Positions 1 to 8,784 of a DNA stretch of 64,000 bases are shown in pieces. The notes under the pieces are model-generated. The model made no database searches, was not told the origin of the DNA, and saw only the letters and a list, made by a program, of their open reading frames with translations. This stretch comes from an uncultured Phascolarctobacterium sp. (lineage in GTDB: Bacteria; Bacillota; Negativicutes; Acidaminococcales; Acidaminococcaceae). Made by a program: the position numbers and the translations under genes. Positions within the stretch are counted from its first letter, which is position 1; every line of letters starts with the position of its first letter. The stretch is from NCBI GenBank assembly GCA_900541915.1, contig UQLS01000003.1, forward strand, positions 62,001 to 126,000, written 5' to 3'.

Positions 1-47
1 TTCATTTTGAAGCGTGGTTTTTCTTTGTCAAATCTTTAATATTATGC

Positions 48-1901
48 CTATTGTTCATCCTTGCTGCTTTCAACAGCTTCTTCTTTATGCAGCAGTGCCA
101 TAAATTCTTCACCTGTAATAGTTTCTTTTTCCAGCAGGAACTGCGCCAATACGTCCAGCTTTGTACGGTTTTCCAGCAGAATCTGACGCGCCTTTTCGTG
201 AGCTTCCTTGATGATAGCCAGTACCTTGGCATCTATTTTACCTGCTGTTGCATCGCTGCACTGCAGTGACGCATCGCCGCCCAAGTACACATTGCTCATA
301 ATCTCGGTTGCCATCATATCAAATTCTTCCGTCATACCCAGACGTGTAACCATACTGCGGGCAATTTTAGTAGCCTGTTCTATGTCATTAGCCGCACCAG
401 AAGTGATAGAGCCAAAGACAATTTCCTCGGCGCTGCGGCCGCCGGTAATCGTAACAATCTTATTAAACAGCTCTTCTTTCTTCATCAGTACAGAATCATT
501 TTCACTGATTTGCATAGTATAGCCCAAAGCACCGTTAGTACGGGGAATAATTGTTATTTTATGCACCGGAGCAGAATTTTTCTGCATAGCTGCAACCAAT
601 GCATGTCCAATTTCATGGTAAGCAATAACACGTTTTTCCTCGGGCGAAATAACAGCTCCCTTACGCTGATAGCCGGCAATGACAACTTCAATAGATTCTT
701 CCAAATCCCCCTGCTCCACATACTGTCTGTTCATTTTTACAGCACGCAAAGCAGCTTCGTTGACAATATTGGCCAGCTCTGCACCGGAAGCACCGGAAGT
801 AGCTCTTGCCAGCGCATTAAAATCGATATTATCGGCAATTTTTACATTTTTAGCATGTACGCGCAAAATTGCTTCGCGTCCTTTTAAATCCGGAAGTTCT
901 ACCGGAACACGTCTGTCAAAACGACCCGGTCGCAGCAGCGCTTTATCCAATGTTTCCGGTCTGTTAGTTGCAGCCAGGATTACTACGCCCTTGCTGCCGT
1001 CAAAGCCGTCCATTTCAGAAAGCAGCTGATTCAATGTCTGCTCACGTTCATCATTGCCGCCAAATTTACCGGTATCACGTTTTTTGCCAATAGCATCAAT
1101 CTCGTCGATAAATACGATACAGGGAGCCTTTTCCTGCGCCTGCTTAAACAGATCACGCACTCTTGCCGCACCCATACCGACAAACATTTCAATAAATTCG
1201 CTGCCGCTGATAGAAAAGAACGGCACTTTTGCCTCACCGGCCACTGCTTTAGCCAGCAAAGTCTTACCGGTACCCGGAGGGCCTACCAGCAGCGCGCCTT
1301 TCGGCATATTAGCGCCGATAGCCTTGTACTTATCAGGATTATGCAGAAAATCTACCAGTTCCATTAAAGCTTCTTTTGCTTCGTCCTGTCCGGCAACGTC
1401 GTCAAAACTTTTTCCTGTCTGGGCCTCTACATAAATCTTGGCATTGCTTTTGCCAAAGGTCATGGCATTGCCGCCCATCCTGTTGCCCATGTAGCGCATG
1501 AATAATTGCCCCAGCGCAAAGAAAATCAGGATTGGCATAATCCAGTTCAGAAAGAAATTAACAATAGGAGAATTTTCTTTCGGAATAACCTGTGAAAACT
1601 CTACTTTGCTCTTAATCAGACGGTCTACCAGCTGCGGATCTTCCACACGGCCAGTTACATAAATCTTGCTTTCACCGTCATCTTTGCAGATTGACGCAAT
1701 CTTATTATCCGTAATTTCTACCTTGGACACCCTGCCTTCATCAACCATCTGCAGGAAATTGCCATAGGAAATCTCGTTTACTTTCGGACTGAAAAAGGTC
1801 GGTAAAATCACTGTATTCAGTAAAAGTATAAACAGCAGCGTCATCGCATAATAATAGATCATTGGTCTTTGCGGTTTCTTACTGTCTCCCAAAATATTCA
1901 T
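48..1901 (-). CDS. ftsH: ATP-dependent zinc metalloprotease FtsH
   Basis: Membrane-anchored AAA+ protease that extracts and degrades misfolded membrane proteins and short-lived regulators. Two membrane helices flank a small extracytoplasmic domain (about residues 15-37 and 113-135). The AAA domain has Walker A GPPGTGKT (207-214), pore motif FVGMGA (about 240), Walker B VFIDEID (263-269) and the second region of homology near 312-330. The protease domain carries the zinc motif HEIGH (429-433). Length 617 aa is normal. The AAGGAG ribosome site directly abuts this ATG with no spacing, whereas the TTG codon 4 sits 9 bases after GGAG, so translation may begin at 1892. The divergent neighbour is pyruvate carboxylase. 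Identification is secure; only the start is uncertain. Confidence 0.97.
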   Translation of the reverse strand: MNILGDSKKPQRPMIYYYAMTLLFILLLNTVILPTFFSPKVNEISYGNFLQMVDEGRVSKVEITDNKIASICKDDGESKIYVTGRVEDPQLVDRLIKSKVEFSQVIPKENSPIVNFFLNWIMPILIFFALGQLFMRYMGNRMGGNAMTFGKSNAKIYVEAQTGKSFDDVAGQDEAKEALMELVDFLHNPDKYKAIGANMPKGALLVGPPGTGKTLLAKAVAGEAKVPFFSISGSEFIEMFVGMGAARVRDLFKQAQEKAPCIVFIDEIDAIGKKRDTGKFGGNDEREQTLNQLLSEMDGFDGSKGVVILAATNRPETLDKALLRPGRFDRRVPVELPDLKGREAILRVHAKNVKIADNIDFNALARATSGASGAELANIVNEAALRAVKMNRQYVEQGDLEESIEVVIAGYQRKGAVISPEEKRVIAYHEIGHALVAAMQKNSAPVHKITIIPRTNGALGYTMQISENDSVLMKKEELFNKIVTITGGRSAEEIVFGSITSGAANDIEQATKIARSMVTRLGMTEEFDMMATEIMSNVYLGGDASLQCSDATAGKIDAKVLAIIKEAHEKARQILLENRTKLDVLAQFLLEKETITGEEFMALLHKEEAVESSKDEQ

Positions 1902-2051
1902 CTCCTTGGTAAATATGTTATCTATATCAATTAATTCAGTATAATATTAAACCGAACTTTAAAAACATGCAAGTGAAAAACCTGTAAACTCTTTTCTGTG
2001 TATACAGTGTACAGACATAAATAAGAATTATGTATACATTCCTTTCTATTA

Positions 2052-2080
2052 TTGCAAAGGCATAAACTTTTATATACAAT
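2052..2080 (+). promoter_or_regulatory. Promoter of pyc
   Basis: TTGCAA (2052-2057) and TACAAT (2075-2080) are 17 bases apart, a housekeeping-sigma promoter upstream of pyruvate carboxylase. The ribosome site GAAGGAGG follows at about 2095-2102. Confidence 0.65.
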
Positions 2081-2109
2081 GATTTTGTAACCCTGAAGGA
2101 GGTATAATC

Positions 2110-5100
2110 ATGCAAAAAATAAAAACTGTCTTAGTTGCTAACCGCGGCGAAATTGCTATCCGTGTTTTCCGTGCCTGCAATGAATTAGGTATACGTACCG
2201 TTGCTATATATTCCAAAGAAGATACCATGTCCCTGCACCGCAATAAAGCAGACGAAGCTTATCTGGTAGGCGAAGGCAAAAGTCCTACCGAAGCTTATCT
2301 TGATATCGAAGGCATTTTAAAAATTGCCAAGGAACATGATGTAGACGCTATCCATCCCGGCTACGGCTTCCTTTCCGAAAACAGCAATCTTGCCCGCCGT
2401 TGTGAAGAAGAAGGCTTTGTTTTCATCGGCCCGCGCCTGGAACACCTTATCATGTTCGGCGACAAACTGAATGCACGCCGTCAGGCTAAACTTGCCGAAA
2501 TCCCCATGATTCCCGGCAGCAACGGCAATGTCGAATCTGTCGAAGAAGTATTAAGTTTCGGCGAACAATATGGCTATCCTATCATTATTAAAGCTGTTAA
2601 CGGCGGTGGCGGACGCGGTATGCGCGTAGTACGCAGTGCTGAAGAAGTTCCCTCTGCCTACGACATGGCCCGCAGCGAAGCAAAAAAAGCTTTCGGCAGC
2701 GATGAAATTTATCTGGAAAAATATCTGGAAGACCCCAAACATATTGAAGTACAGATTATCGGCGACCAATACGGCAATCTGGTACATCTTTTCGAACGCG
2801 ACTGCTCCGTGCAGCGTCGTCATCAAAAACTGGTAGAAATTGCTCCTGCTTTCTCTCTGCCTGTTGAACAGCGTCAGGCTATCTGCAACGCAGCAGTAAA
2901 ACTGATGAAGAATGTCAACTATATCAGCGCCGGAACTGTAGAGTTTTTGGCAACCGGCGACGGTAAATTCTATTTCATCGAAGTTAACCCACGCATCCAG
3001 GTAGAACATACCGTTACCGAAGAAATAACCGGTATTGATATTGTCCAATCACAAATCAAGATTGCTGAAGGCTATGCTCTCCATGATCCTGAAATTGCTA
3101 TTCCGCACCAAGAAGATATTCATTATCATGGCCACGCTATCCAATGCCGTATTACTACAGAAGATCCCGCTAATAACTTTATGCCCGACACCGGCAAACT
3201 AATTGCTTACCGCAGCGGCGGCGGCTTCGGTATCCGTCTGGACGGCGGCAATGCTTTCACCGGCTCCGTCATCACTCCTTATTATGATTCCCTGCTGGTT
3301 AAAGCAACTACCTGGGGTCTTACCCATCAGATTGCTATTACCAAAATGCTGCGCTGCCTGAAAGAATTCCGCATCCGCGGCGTTAAAACCAATATCCAAT
3401 TTTTGGAAAATGTACTGCAAAACGAGCATTTTGCCAACGGCGATTATTCTACAAATTTTGTAGATGAAAATACAGAATTATTTATCTTCCCCAAAACCTT
3501 AGACCGCGGCACTAAGCTTTTAAGCTATATTGCCGATATCACTGTCAACGGTTACTCCAATGTAGGCGTACAGCCTAAACCGGATTTTGCTCCGCTGAAT
3601 ATGCCTAAGCCTTTTACGGGTAGTCCGGCATTAGGCGCTAAACATATTTTGGACGCACGCGGCGCAGAAGGTCTTGCCGACTGGGTAATGGACCAGAAGG
3701 AAGTTCTCATTACCGATACAACCTTCCGCGATGCACATCAATCCTTATTTGCTACCCGCCTGCGCACTAACGATATGCTGAAAGTTATGCGTGATACAGC
3801 TGGCAAGCTGCCCAACCTGTTCTCCTTTGAATGCTGGGGCGGCGCTACCTTCGACGTTGCTTACCGCTTCCTGGATGAAAGTCCCTGGCAGCGTCTGGCA
3901 CAGTTCAGAGAAGCAGCTCCCAATATCATGCTGCAAATGCTGCTGCGCGGTGCTAACGCTGTAGGTTATACCAGCTACCCGGATAACGTAGTCAAAGAAT
4001 TCATCAAGCTGGCTGCGAAAAACGGTATTGATATCTTCCGTATCTTTGACAGCCTCAACGGTCTGGACAACATGCGTCTTTCTATCGATACTGTACGCGA
4101 AACCGGCAAGGTAGCCGAAGCAGCGCTCTGCTACACCGGCGATATTCTTGACCCCAGCCGTGATAAATATGACCTTAAATACTATGTAAATATGGCACAG
4201 GAACTGGAAAAAGCCGGTGCCAACATTATCGCTATCAAAGATATGGCCGGTCTTTTAAAACCGGAAGCGGCCTTCCGTCTGGTAAGCAGTTTAAAATCCT
4301 ATGTTGGCGTACCTATCCACCTGCATACTCATGAAGGCAGCGGCAATGCAATCTATACTTATGCCCGCGCAATCGATGCAGGCGTAGATATCGTCGATAC
4401 TGCCATGAGCGCTATGAGCAGCGGCACTTCTCAGCCCAGCGGCAGCAGTCTCTACTATGCACTCAGCGGTCATCCGCGTCAGCCGCATCTGGATGTAGAT
4501 GCTATGAACGAACTGTCCCGTTATTGGGAAACTGTCCGTCCTTACTACAAAGCAGCAGACAAAACTGAAAACTTCCCCAATCCGGAGGTTTATGTACATG
4601 AAATGCCCGGCGGACAGTATACCAACCTGAAACAGCAGGCGCAGGCGCTTGGCCTTATTCATCGCTGGGAAGAAGTAAAGGATATGTACCATCGCGTTTC
4701 CATGATGTTCGGCGATTTAATCAAAGTAACTCCTTCTTCCAAGATTGTCGGCGATATGGCACTCTTTATGGTACAAAATGATTTGACCGAAGAAGACGTA
4801 TATGCTAAAGGCGATGTGCTGGACTTCCCGGCTTCTGTTGTAGAATTCTTTGAAGGACGTATCGGTGTACCTTATCAGGGCTTCCCCGAAAAACTGCAAA
4901 AGATCATTCTCAAAGGCCGTCCCACTATTACTGTACGCCCCGGTGCAGTTCTGCCTCCGGTAGATTTTGCTGAAGTACGCACCAAACTGGCAGAAATCGG
5001 CGCTCCTACTACTGATGAAGCTGTAAGCTCCTACTGCCTCTACCCGAAAGTTTTCACTGACTGGGTAGAACGCTACAATAAATTCGGTGATGTTTCCGTG

Positions 5101-5550
5101 CTTGATACGCCTACCTTCTTCTTTGGCATGAAGCCCGGCGAAGAAATTCGTGTAGAAATAGAACAAGGTAAAGTGCTCATCATCAAACTTGACCACATTT
5201 CCGAAGCTAATGCCAATGGTATGCGTACCGTTTCCTTTGAATTTAACGGTCTGCCCCGCGAAATCGAAATCAAAGACCGTAATGCTAAAACAACCAATGT
5301 CAGCCGCAAGAAAGCCGATAAAACTGTCAGCGGACAAATCGGTGCATCTCTGTCCGGTTCCGTAGTTAAGGTACTGGTAGAACAAGGTCAGCAGGTAACA
5401 AAAGGAACACCGCTGATTGTAACCGAAGCTATGAAGATGGAAACTACTCTTTCCGCTCCTATCGACGGTACTGTCAGTGTTATACATGTTGCTGCAGGTG
5501 AGCGTGTCGACAGCGGCGACTGCTTAATGGAAATAACTCCCCTTGCTTAA
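2110..5550 (+). CDS. pyc: Pyruvate carboxylase
   Basis: Biotin enzyme that carboxylates pyruvate to oxaloacetate, feeding the C4-dicarboxylate/succinate branch. The single 1146-aa chain has all three units in the usual order: N-terminal biotin carboxylase (ANRGEIAIRVFRA start, glycine-rich GGGGRGMRVV loop, EVNPRIQVEHTVTE), a central carboxyltransferase with the LITDTTFRDAHQSL opening and the HTHEGSGN metal-binding region, and a C-terminal biotinyl domain with EAMKMET (biotinylated Lys about 1109). Length and architecture match the single-chain form. It has its own promoter, a strong GGAGG site 7 bases before ATG, and a terminator, so it is a monocistronic unit. In a fermenter it would supply oxaloacetate for fumarate/succinate or propionate metabolism (inference). 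Confidence 0.97.
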   Translation: MQKIKTVLVANRGEIAIRVFRACNELGIRTVAIYSKEDTMSLHRNKADEAYLVGEGKSPTEAYLDIEGILKIAKEHDVDAIHPGYGFLSENSNLARRCEEEGFVFIGPRLEHLIMFGDKLNARRQAKLAEIPMIPGSNGNVESVEEVLSFGEQYGYPIIIKAVNGGGGRGMRVVRSAEEVPSAYDMARSEAKKAFGSDEIYLEKYLEDPKHIEVQIIGDQYGNLVHLFERDCSVQRRHQKLVEIAPAFSLPVEQRQAICNAAVKLMKNVNYISAGTVEFLATGDGKFYFIEVNPRIQVEHTVTEEITGIDIVQSQIKIAEGYALHDPEIAIPHQEDIHYHGHAIQCRITTEDPANNFMPDTGKLIAYRSGGGFGIRLDGGNAFTGSVITPYYDSLLVKATTWGLTHQIAITKMLRCLKEFRIRGVKTNIQFLENVLQNEHFANGDYSTNFVDENTELFIFPKTLDRGTKLLSYIADITVNGYSNVGVQPKPDFAPLNMPKPFTGSPALGAKHILDARGAEGLADWVMDQKEVLITDTTFRDAHQSLFATRLRTNDMLKVMRDTAGKLPNLFSFECWGGATFDVAYRFLDESPWQRLAQFREAAPNIMLQMLLRGANAVGYTSYPDNVVKEFIKLAAKNGIDIFRIFDSLNGLDNMRLSIDTVRETGKVAEAALCYTGDILDPSRDKYDLKYYVNMAQELEKAGANIIAIKDMAGLLKPEAAFRLVSSLKSYVGVPIHLHTHEGSGNAIYTYARAIDAGVDIVDTAMSAMSSGTSQPSGSSLYYALSGHPRQPHLDVDAMNELSRYWETVRPYYKAADKTENFPNPEVYVHEMPGGQYTNLKQQAQALGLIHRWEEVKDMYHRVSMMFGDLIKVTPSSKIVGDMALFMVQNDLTEEDVYAKGDVLDFPASVVEFFEGRIGVPYQGFPEKLQKIILKGRPTITVRPGAVLPPVDFAEVRTKLAEIGAPTTDEAVSSYCLYPKVFTDWVERYNKFGDVSVLDTPTFFFGMKPGEEIRVEIEQGKVLIIKLDHISEANANGMRTVSFEFNGLPREIEIKDRNAKTTNVSRKKADKTVSGQIGASLSGSVVKVLVEQGQQVTKGTPLIVTEAMKMETTLSAPIDGTVSVIHVAAGERVDSGDCLMEITPLA

Positions 5551-5560
5551 ACAGCTAATA

Positions 5561-5590
5561 GAAAAGCCCTTTTAAAAAGGGCTTTTTTTA
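5561..5590 (+). terminator. Rho-independent terminator of pyc
   Basis: Hairpin AAAAGCCCTTTT / AAGGGCTTTTTT followed by a T-run, directly after the pyc stop. Confidence 0.9.
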
Positions 5591-5651
5591 TTTATGCGTA
5601 AAAATTCACAATTATGATAAGCTCTGTTCAGGCAAAAAGCAGCAGATATGC

Positions 5652-5657
5652 TATAAT
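5652..5657 (+). promoter_or_regulatory. Extended -10 promoter of the 5694 gene
   Basis: TGC-TATAAT at 5649-5657 is an extended -10 element 36 bases before the next ATG. The -35 region is weak (TTCAGG with a 19-base spacer). Confidence 0.5.
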
Positions 5658-5693
5658 ATTCTGTATTATAAATCAGTATAAGGAAATGTATCT

Positions 5694-7220
5694 ATGAAAA
5701 AAATCAGTATTTTTGAATATATAAAAACACATATGGGAAATGACGGTTTTTTCGCTTCACCGGTACTTCCTGATGAACCTGAACCGGAAATCTCCTATCT
5801 GCTTGGTGATGAGGAAGGCCATTATTTCACTACCGGCATCCCCAAAGATAGAGACAGCGCCGATCAGCTTTTGGCAGAACTGCGCCAATACGCGGCTTTT
5901 CCCACAGAGGAAAATCGTCAGCAGATTGAAAACACGCTTTCTAATCTCATCATGATTGAAATTCTTTACAGCTTTTCTCAAAAATTTACTAACGAAGACT
6001 ATAATAATAATATCCTTATCCTGGCGCAGGAACTGTTCTATAATTCTAGCTGCCGTCAGGCACTCAAACTTGCCTACCTGCTCTTTTCCTGCTACGGCTT
6101 AACAAATATCAAAAAAAATAATACCGAACTGTGGCAAGATTTGCTGCTGGCAGCACGCTGTGAAGAATTCACCTATTTCTTCATCCTTGCCGCCAAGTCC
6201 GACCTGCCGGAACTGCAAGAAGAACTGTGGGAGATTATCTATCACACTAAAAACTGGGGACGTGTCTTTGCTCTGGAAGAGGCAATTGTCACTACCCATG
6301 AACACAAACTTTGGTGCATAGAAAACGCTTTAGATACTCAGGCTGACTATCCTCCTTTATCAGTAAAGATTATCTTGGAATGTGAACTTACCAAAGAACT
6401 GACCGCCGCTGCCGTCAGCTATCCTATTTATAACGGCGCAGCTTCTGCTATCCTTAATTTTTTGGAACTGCTCACGTCCTATGACCTGCAAAAGCTGGAA
6501 AAGTTCTTCCCCGTCAGCAAGGTAGATTCACCGCCGCTGCTGCATGAATTTCTCAGACACGCCCGCTGTCATGCAGTTTCTCCCGAAACACTGCTGCCCA
6601 TCATCTTTATCAGTGAGCAGCTGCAGCAGCTGATTGACAACGGCAGCTGGTTACACCTTTCAGCCAATCAATGTCACGCTTTCGTTGCCGCCTGTGACAG
6701 TATCATCTATCAGAAAGACTGGAGCGCAGAAGTGCAGGCACAATTATTTGACGAAAACGGCAAAATAAATCATCTGCTCTGCGACTTCGCCAAGTATCTG
6801 GACCTGGATATCTGGCAGCCAGTGTTTGAATATTTTACTGACCATTACGAAGATAATGACCTTTTGCCCTACCTGCTGGGAGGAAGTGAAGAACAGACCG
6901 CAGAAGTCCTTGCTGTTATTGAGCAGCATCTTGACTACTATATGTTCTATCCGCTGACGCTGCTTACCCCCTTGGCTTATCTGCAGGAAAACCCTGGCAA
7001 GGGCGAAAGCATCCTGCTGCGTCTGCTGCAATCGCAAAACGAAATGCTGATTGGTATGGCTTACCACGTACTGCGTGATTGGCCTTACCATTACCTTACT
7101 CTGCCGCTGAAAAGAGCTATTGTTGAAGCTCAGTCACATATTCAATCTTCTCTTCATAGAGAGATGCTGGACAGCCTGCTGCAGGATGACAGTAACGACA
7201 ACAATAATAATCTTATGTAA
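5694..7220 (+). CDS. Uncharacterised repeat-like protein (family often labelled 'limonene hydroxylase')
   Basis: 508-aa soluble protein with no signal peptide or membrane segment. The opening FEYIKTHMGNDGFF followed by an acidic Pro-rich PVLPDEPEPE resembles, from memory, a clostridial family carrying the doubtful label 'limonene hydroxylase'; nothing here looks like a hydroxylase (no heme Cys motif, no flavin site). The rest is almost entirely helical with recurring Leu-rich pairs, as in HEAT/ARM-like scaffolds, and the tail is Asp/Asn-rich. It has its own promoter and a shared terminator and is flanked by unrelated genes. Function unknown; a helical scaffold or adaptor role is inference. 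Confidence 0.8.
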   Translation: MKKISIFEYIKTHMGNDGFFASPVLPDEPEPEISYLLGDEEGHYFTTGIPKDRDSADQLLAELRQYAAFPTEENRQQIENTLSNLIMIEILYSFSQKFTNEDYNNNILILAQELFYNSSCRQALKLAYLLFSCYGLTNIKKNNTELWQDLLLAARCEEFTYFFILAAKSDLPELQEELWEIIYHTKNWGRVFALEEAIVTTHEHKLWCIENALDTQADYPPLSVKIILECELTKELTAAAVSYPIYNGAASAILNFLELLTSYDLQKLEKFFPVSKVDSPPLLHEFLRHARCHAVSPETLLPIIFISEQLQQLIDNGSWLHLSANQCHAFVAACDSIIYQKDWSAEVQAQLFDENGKINHLLCDFAKYLDLDIWQPVFEYFTDHYEDNDLLPYLLGGSEEQTAEVLAVIEQHLDYYMFYPLTLLTPLAYLQENPGKGESILLRLLQSQNEMLIGMAYHVLRDWPYHYLTLPLKRAIVEAQSHIQSSLHREMLDSLLQDDSNDNNNNLM

Positions 7221-7224
7221 AACA

Positions 7225-7250
7225 AAAACCGCTCATAAGAGCGGTTTTAT
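7225..7250. terminator. Bidirectional terminator
   Basis: Stem AAAACCGCTC / GAGCGGTTTT (7225-7234 with 7239-7248), loop ATAA, T-runs on both strands. It ends the 5694 gene (+) and the queL-yhhQ operon (-); the yhhQ stop codon lies inside the stem. Confidence 0.9.
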
Positions 7251-7960
7251 TTTTCTTCTGCCATATTATATTTTTTATGCAGATAGCGCGCCAGATAAAC
7301 AACCGGCGTATCTGCAATACTTGTAACAATAAAGATAATATAACTGAATAAAATAATATCAATCAATACAGCCTGCTCATATACACCGTAAAAAGCACCC
7401 AAAGTAAAAAGCACCGTATTCAGAAACTGAGAGATAAGTGTGGAACCATTATTACGCAGCCAGAGAAAGCGTTCTGCATCTCCATACTTCTTTCTGGTAA
7501 ATTCCCACCACCAATGATACAGCCATACATCAAACTTCTGTACCACGCCGTAAACAACAAGGCCTGTCAGCATTATACGCGGCGTATTAGTAAAAACTGC
7601 TGTGATATGCGGGAATACCGTATCGGCACTATCCGGCTGGTAATGCAGCCAAAACTGCGACAGCACGATAAAACTTATTGAAGCGGCAATACCCATATTA
7701 ACTGCTCGGTCGGCCTGTTTTCTGCCATACAGCTCGCTTAGAATATCCGTTACCAAAAAGGTAGAAGCAAATAAAATATTACCCAAGGTCTGCTGCATAC
7801 CAAAAGCCTTAATCAAAATCATAACCTCGATATTGGCGGCAATAGTTGCCAGCACCGTCCAGCAGTACAGCCCCTTATCCTTAAAAAACACCTGCCACAA
7901 CAATACACCGCCGTATACAACTGCTAAATTTAACAGCAGCAAATATTCATTCTGCATCAT
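7247..7960 (-). CDS. yhhQ: Queuosine-precursor transporter, YhhQ/VUT family
   Basis: Integral membrane protein of 237 aa with about six to seven hydrophobic segments. The family features visible are the FLVTDILSELYGRKQADRAV stretch (acidic/Tyr-Gly motif after TM3) and the C-terminal SIADTPVVYLARYL. E. coli YhhQ imports preQ0 and preQ1; some homologues import queuine. It is the second gene of an operon whose leader resembles a preQ1-I riboswitch, and its ATG overlaps the upstream stop (ATGA), indicating translational coupling. The partner is a radical SAM protein that looks like queuine lyase. The substrate here (preQ1 or queuine) cannot be read from sequence; the context favours queuine or both. 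Confidence 0.88.
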   Translation of the reverse strand: MMQNEYLLLLNLAVVYGGVLLWQVFFKDKGLYCWTVLATIAANIEVMILIKAFGMQQTLGNILFASTFLVTDILSELYGRKQADRAVNMGIAASISFIVLSQFWLHYQPDSADTVFPHITAVFTNTPRIMLTGLVVYGVVQKFDVWLYHWWWEFTRKKYGDAERFLWLRNNGSTLISQFLNTVLFTLGAFYGVYEQAVLIDIILFSYIIFIVTSIADTPVVYLARYLHKKYNMAEEK

Positions 7961-8676
7961 ACACCTACTCCAAAGTCAGTATTATTGAGCAGAATATCTA
8001 CTCGCTCATTATCCTTATACAAAGGATATATCTCTTTGATAAAGATATTTCTGACACCAGCATCCGGCAAAATAGGCTTAGTATTGGCTACCATAATATT
8101 AACGCAGACTCTTTCAAAATATTGCAAACCAAGCTCAATATCCCGCAGCATACTTTCCTTTGTCTGTCCCGGCAGCCCCTGCAGCAGACATACCTGGTCA
8201 AAATACTCGGCAATTTCCTGCGGCGCAGCCATTCCCATTCCCTTATCCAGATAGCTTTCACGGAACAGACTATCAAATGTTTCCACGCCAATCTTCATCT
8301 TAACTATAATACCCTCGTCGGCAAAACGCTGACGCCATGCAGCAATAAGTTCTCTGTGCAGCCAGTGGCTTTCAAAATACAAAATCGTAATTTGACGTTG
8401 ATGACAAATATCAAGCAGCAGCTTAATAGTTTCCGCATCTAAATCACAAAAACTACCGGAGTTAATAACCTCCAAGCGTCCGTATTTACCTGTTACCTGC
8501 TGCAGTACTCTGCTGTTCAAGCAAAAATTCTCCGCTTCATTTAAAGAAAAATCAAGATGATAGTCACAAAAACGACAGCGCCGCCATTTGCAGCCGCTGC
8601 CGCGCAGCAATACTATTTCCCGGGAATTTTTTTCATCTATGCAGGCATATCTGCATTCAAAAGGAACTGTTCCCAT
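7957..8676 (-). CDS. queL: Radical SAM protein, probable queuine lyase (QueL-like)
   Basis: About 239 aa. The N-terminal cluster GCKWRRCRFCDYH gives a CX4CX2C [4Fe-4S]/SAM site rather than the usual CX3CX2C. Later motifs fit a small radical SAM barrel (INSGSF after strand 2, KIGVETF after strand 4). QueL, known from Clostridioides difficile and other gut bacteria, converts queuine to preQ1; this protein matches it in size, in being a stand-alone radical SAM enzyme, and in sharing a transcript with a queuosine-precursor transporter behind a preQ1-I-like riboswitch. The start was set at the ATG at 8676, which has GGAGG 7 bases upstream; the longer frame to 8721 would run through the leader's terminator hairpin. 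It is not QueE: no dCTP/GTP pathway gene is adjacent. The family call rests on context plus motif. Confidence 0.62.
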   Translation of the reverse strand: MGTVPFECRYACIDEKNSREIVLLRGSGCKWRRCRFCDYHLDFSLNEAENFCLNSRVLQQVTGKYGRLEVINSGSFCDLDAETIKLLLDICHQRQITILYFESHWLHRELIAAWRQRFADEGIIVKMKIGVETFDSLFRESYLDKGMGMAAPQEIAEYFDQVCLLQGLPGQTKESMLRDIELGLQYFERVCVNIMVANTKPILPDAGVRNIFIKEIYPLYKDNERVDILLNNTDFGVGV

Positions 8677-8693
8677 GCTTTTACCTCCAAAGC

Positions 8694-8764
8694 AAAAAGG
8701 GCGCACTACGGCACCCTTCAAATCCGTAGTTTTGTTTTAAGACAGGATGGTTACGAACTGTCTT
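8694..8764 (-). promoter_or_regulatory. preQ1-I-like riboswitch with antiterminator and terminator
   Basis: On the minus-strand transcript, P1 is AAGACAG (8764-8758) / CTGTCTT (8745-8739) with a 12-nt loop TTCGTAACCATC, followed by the A-rich tail AAAACAAAACTACGG (8738-8724). CGTA in the loop can pair with TACG in the tail, giving the H-type pseudoknot of preQ1-I aptamers; the UAACC loop and A-rich tail resemble the Thermoanaerobacter tengcongensis example. Downstream, the same tail ACTACGG can instead pair with CCGTAGT (8711-8705), an antiterminator. If the tail is held in the aptamer, AAGGGTG (8718-8712) pairs with CGCCCTT (8703-8697) and is followed by Ts, forming a terminator. This predicts preQ1-dependent shut-off of queL-yhhQ. 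Confidence 0.68.
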
Positions 8765-8784
8765 ATGCATTTATCAATAAATAT

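Noticed and set aside
4717..5487. Long antisense reading frame (256 aa) within pyc
   Set aside because: It is the shadow of a strongly coding gene; the protein is low-complexity in Phe/Tyr/Ser and has no ribosome site.
8677..8721. Upstream extension of the radical SAM protein (15 residues)
   Set aside because: It runs through the terminator stem of the leader, and GGAGG serves the ATG at 8676.
8697..8730. A single H-type pseudoknot made of ACTACGG/CCGTAGT and AAGGGTG/CGCCCTT
   Set aside because: One nucleotide cannot span the 7-bp stem, so both helices cannot form together; mutually exclusive hairpins explain the region better.
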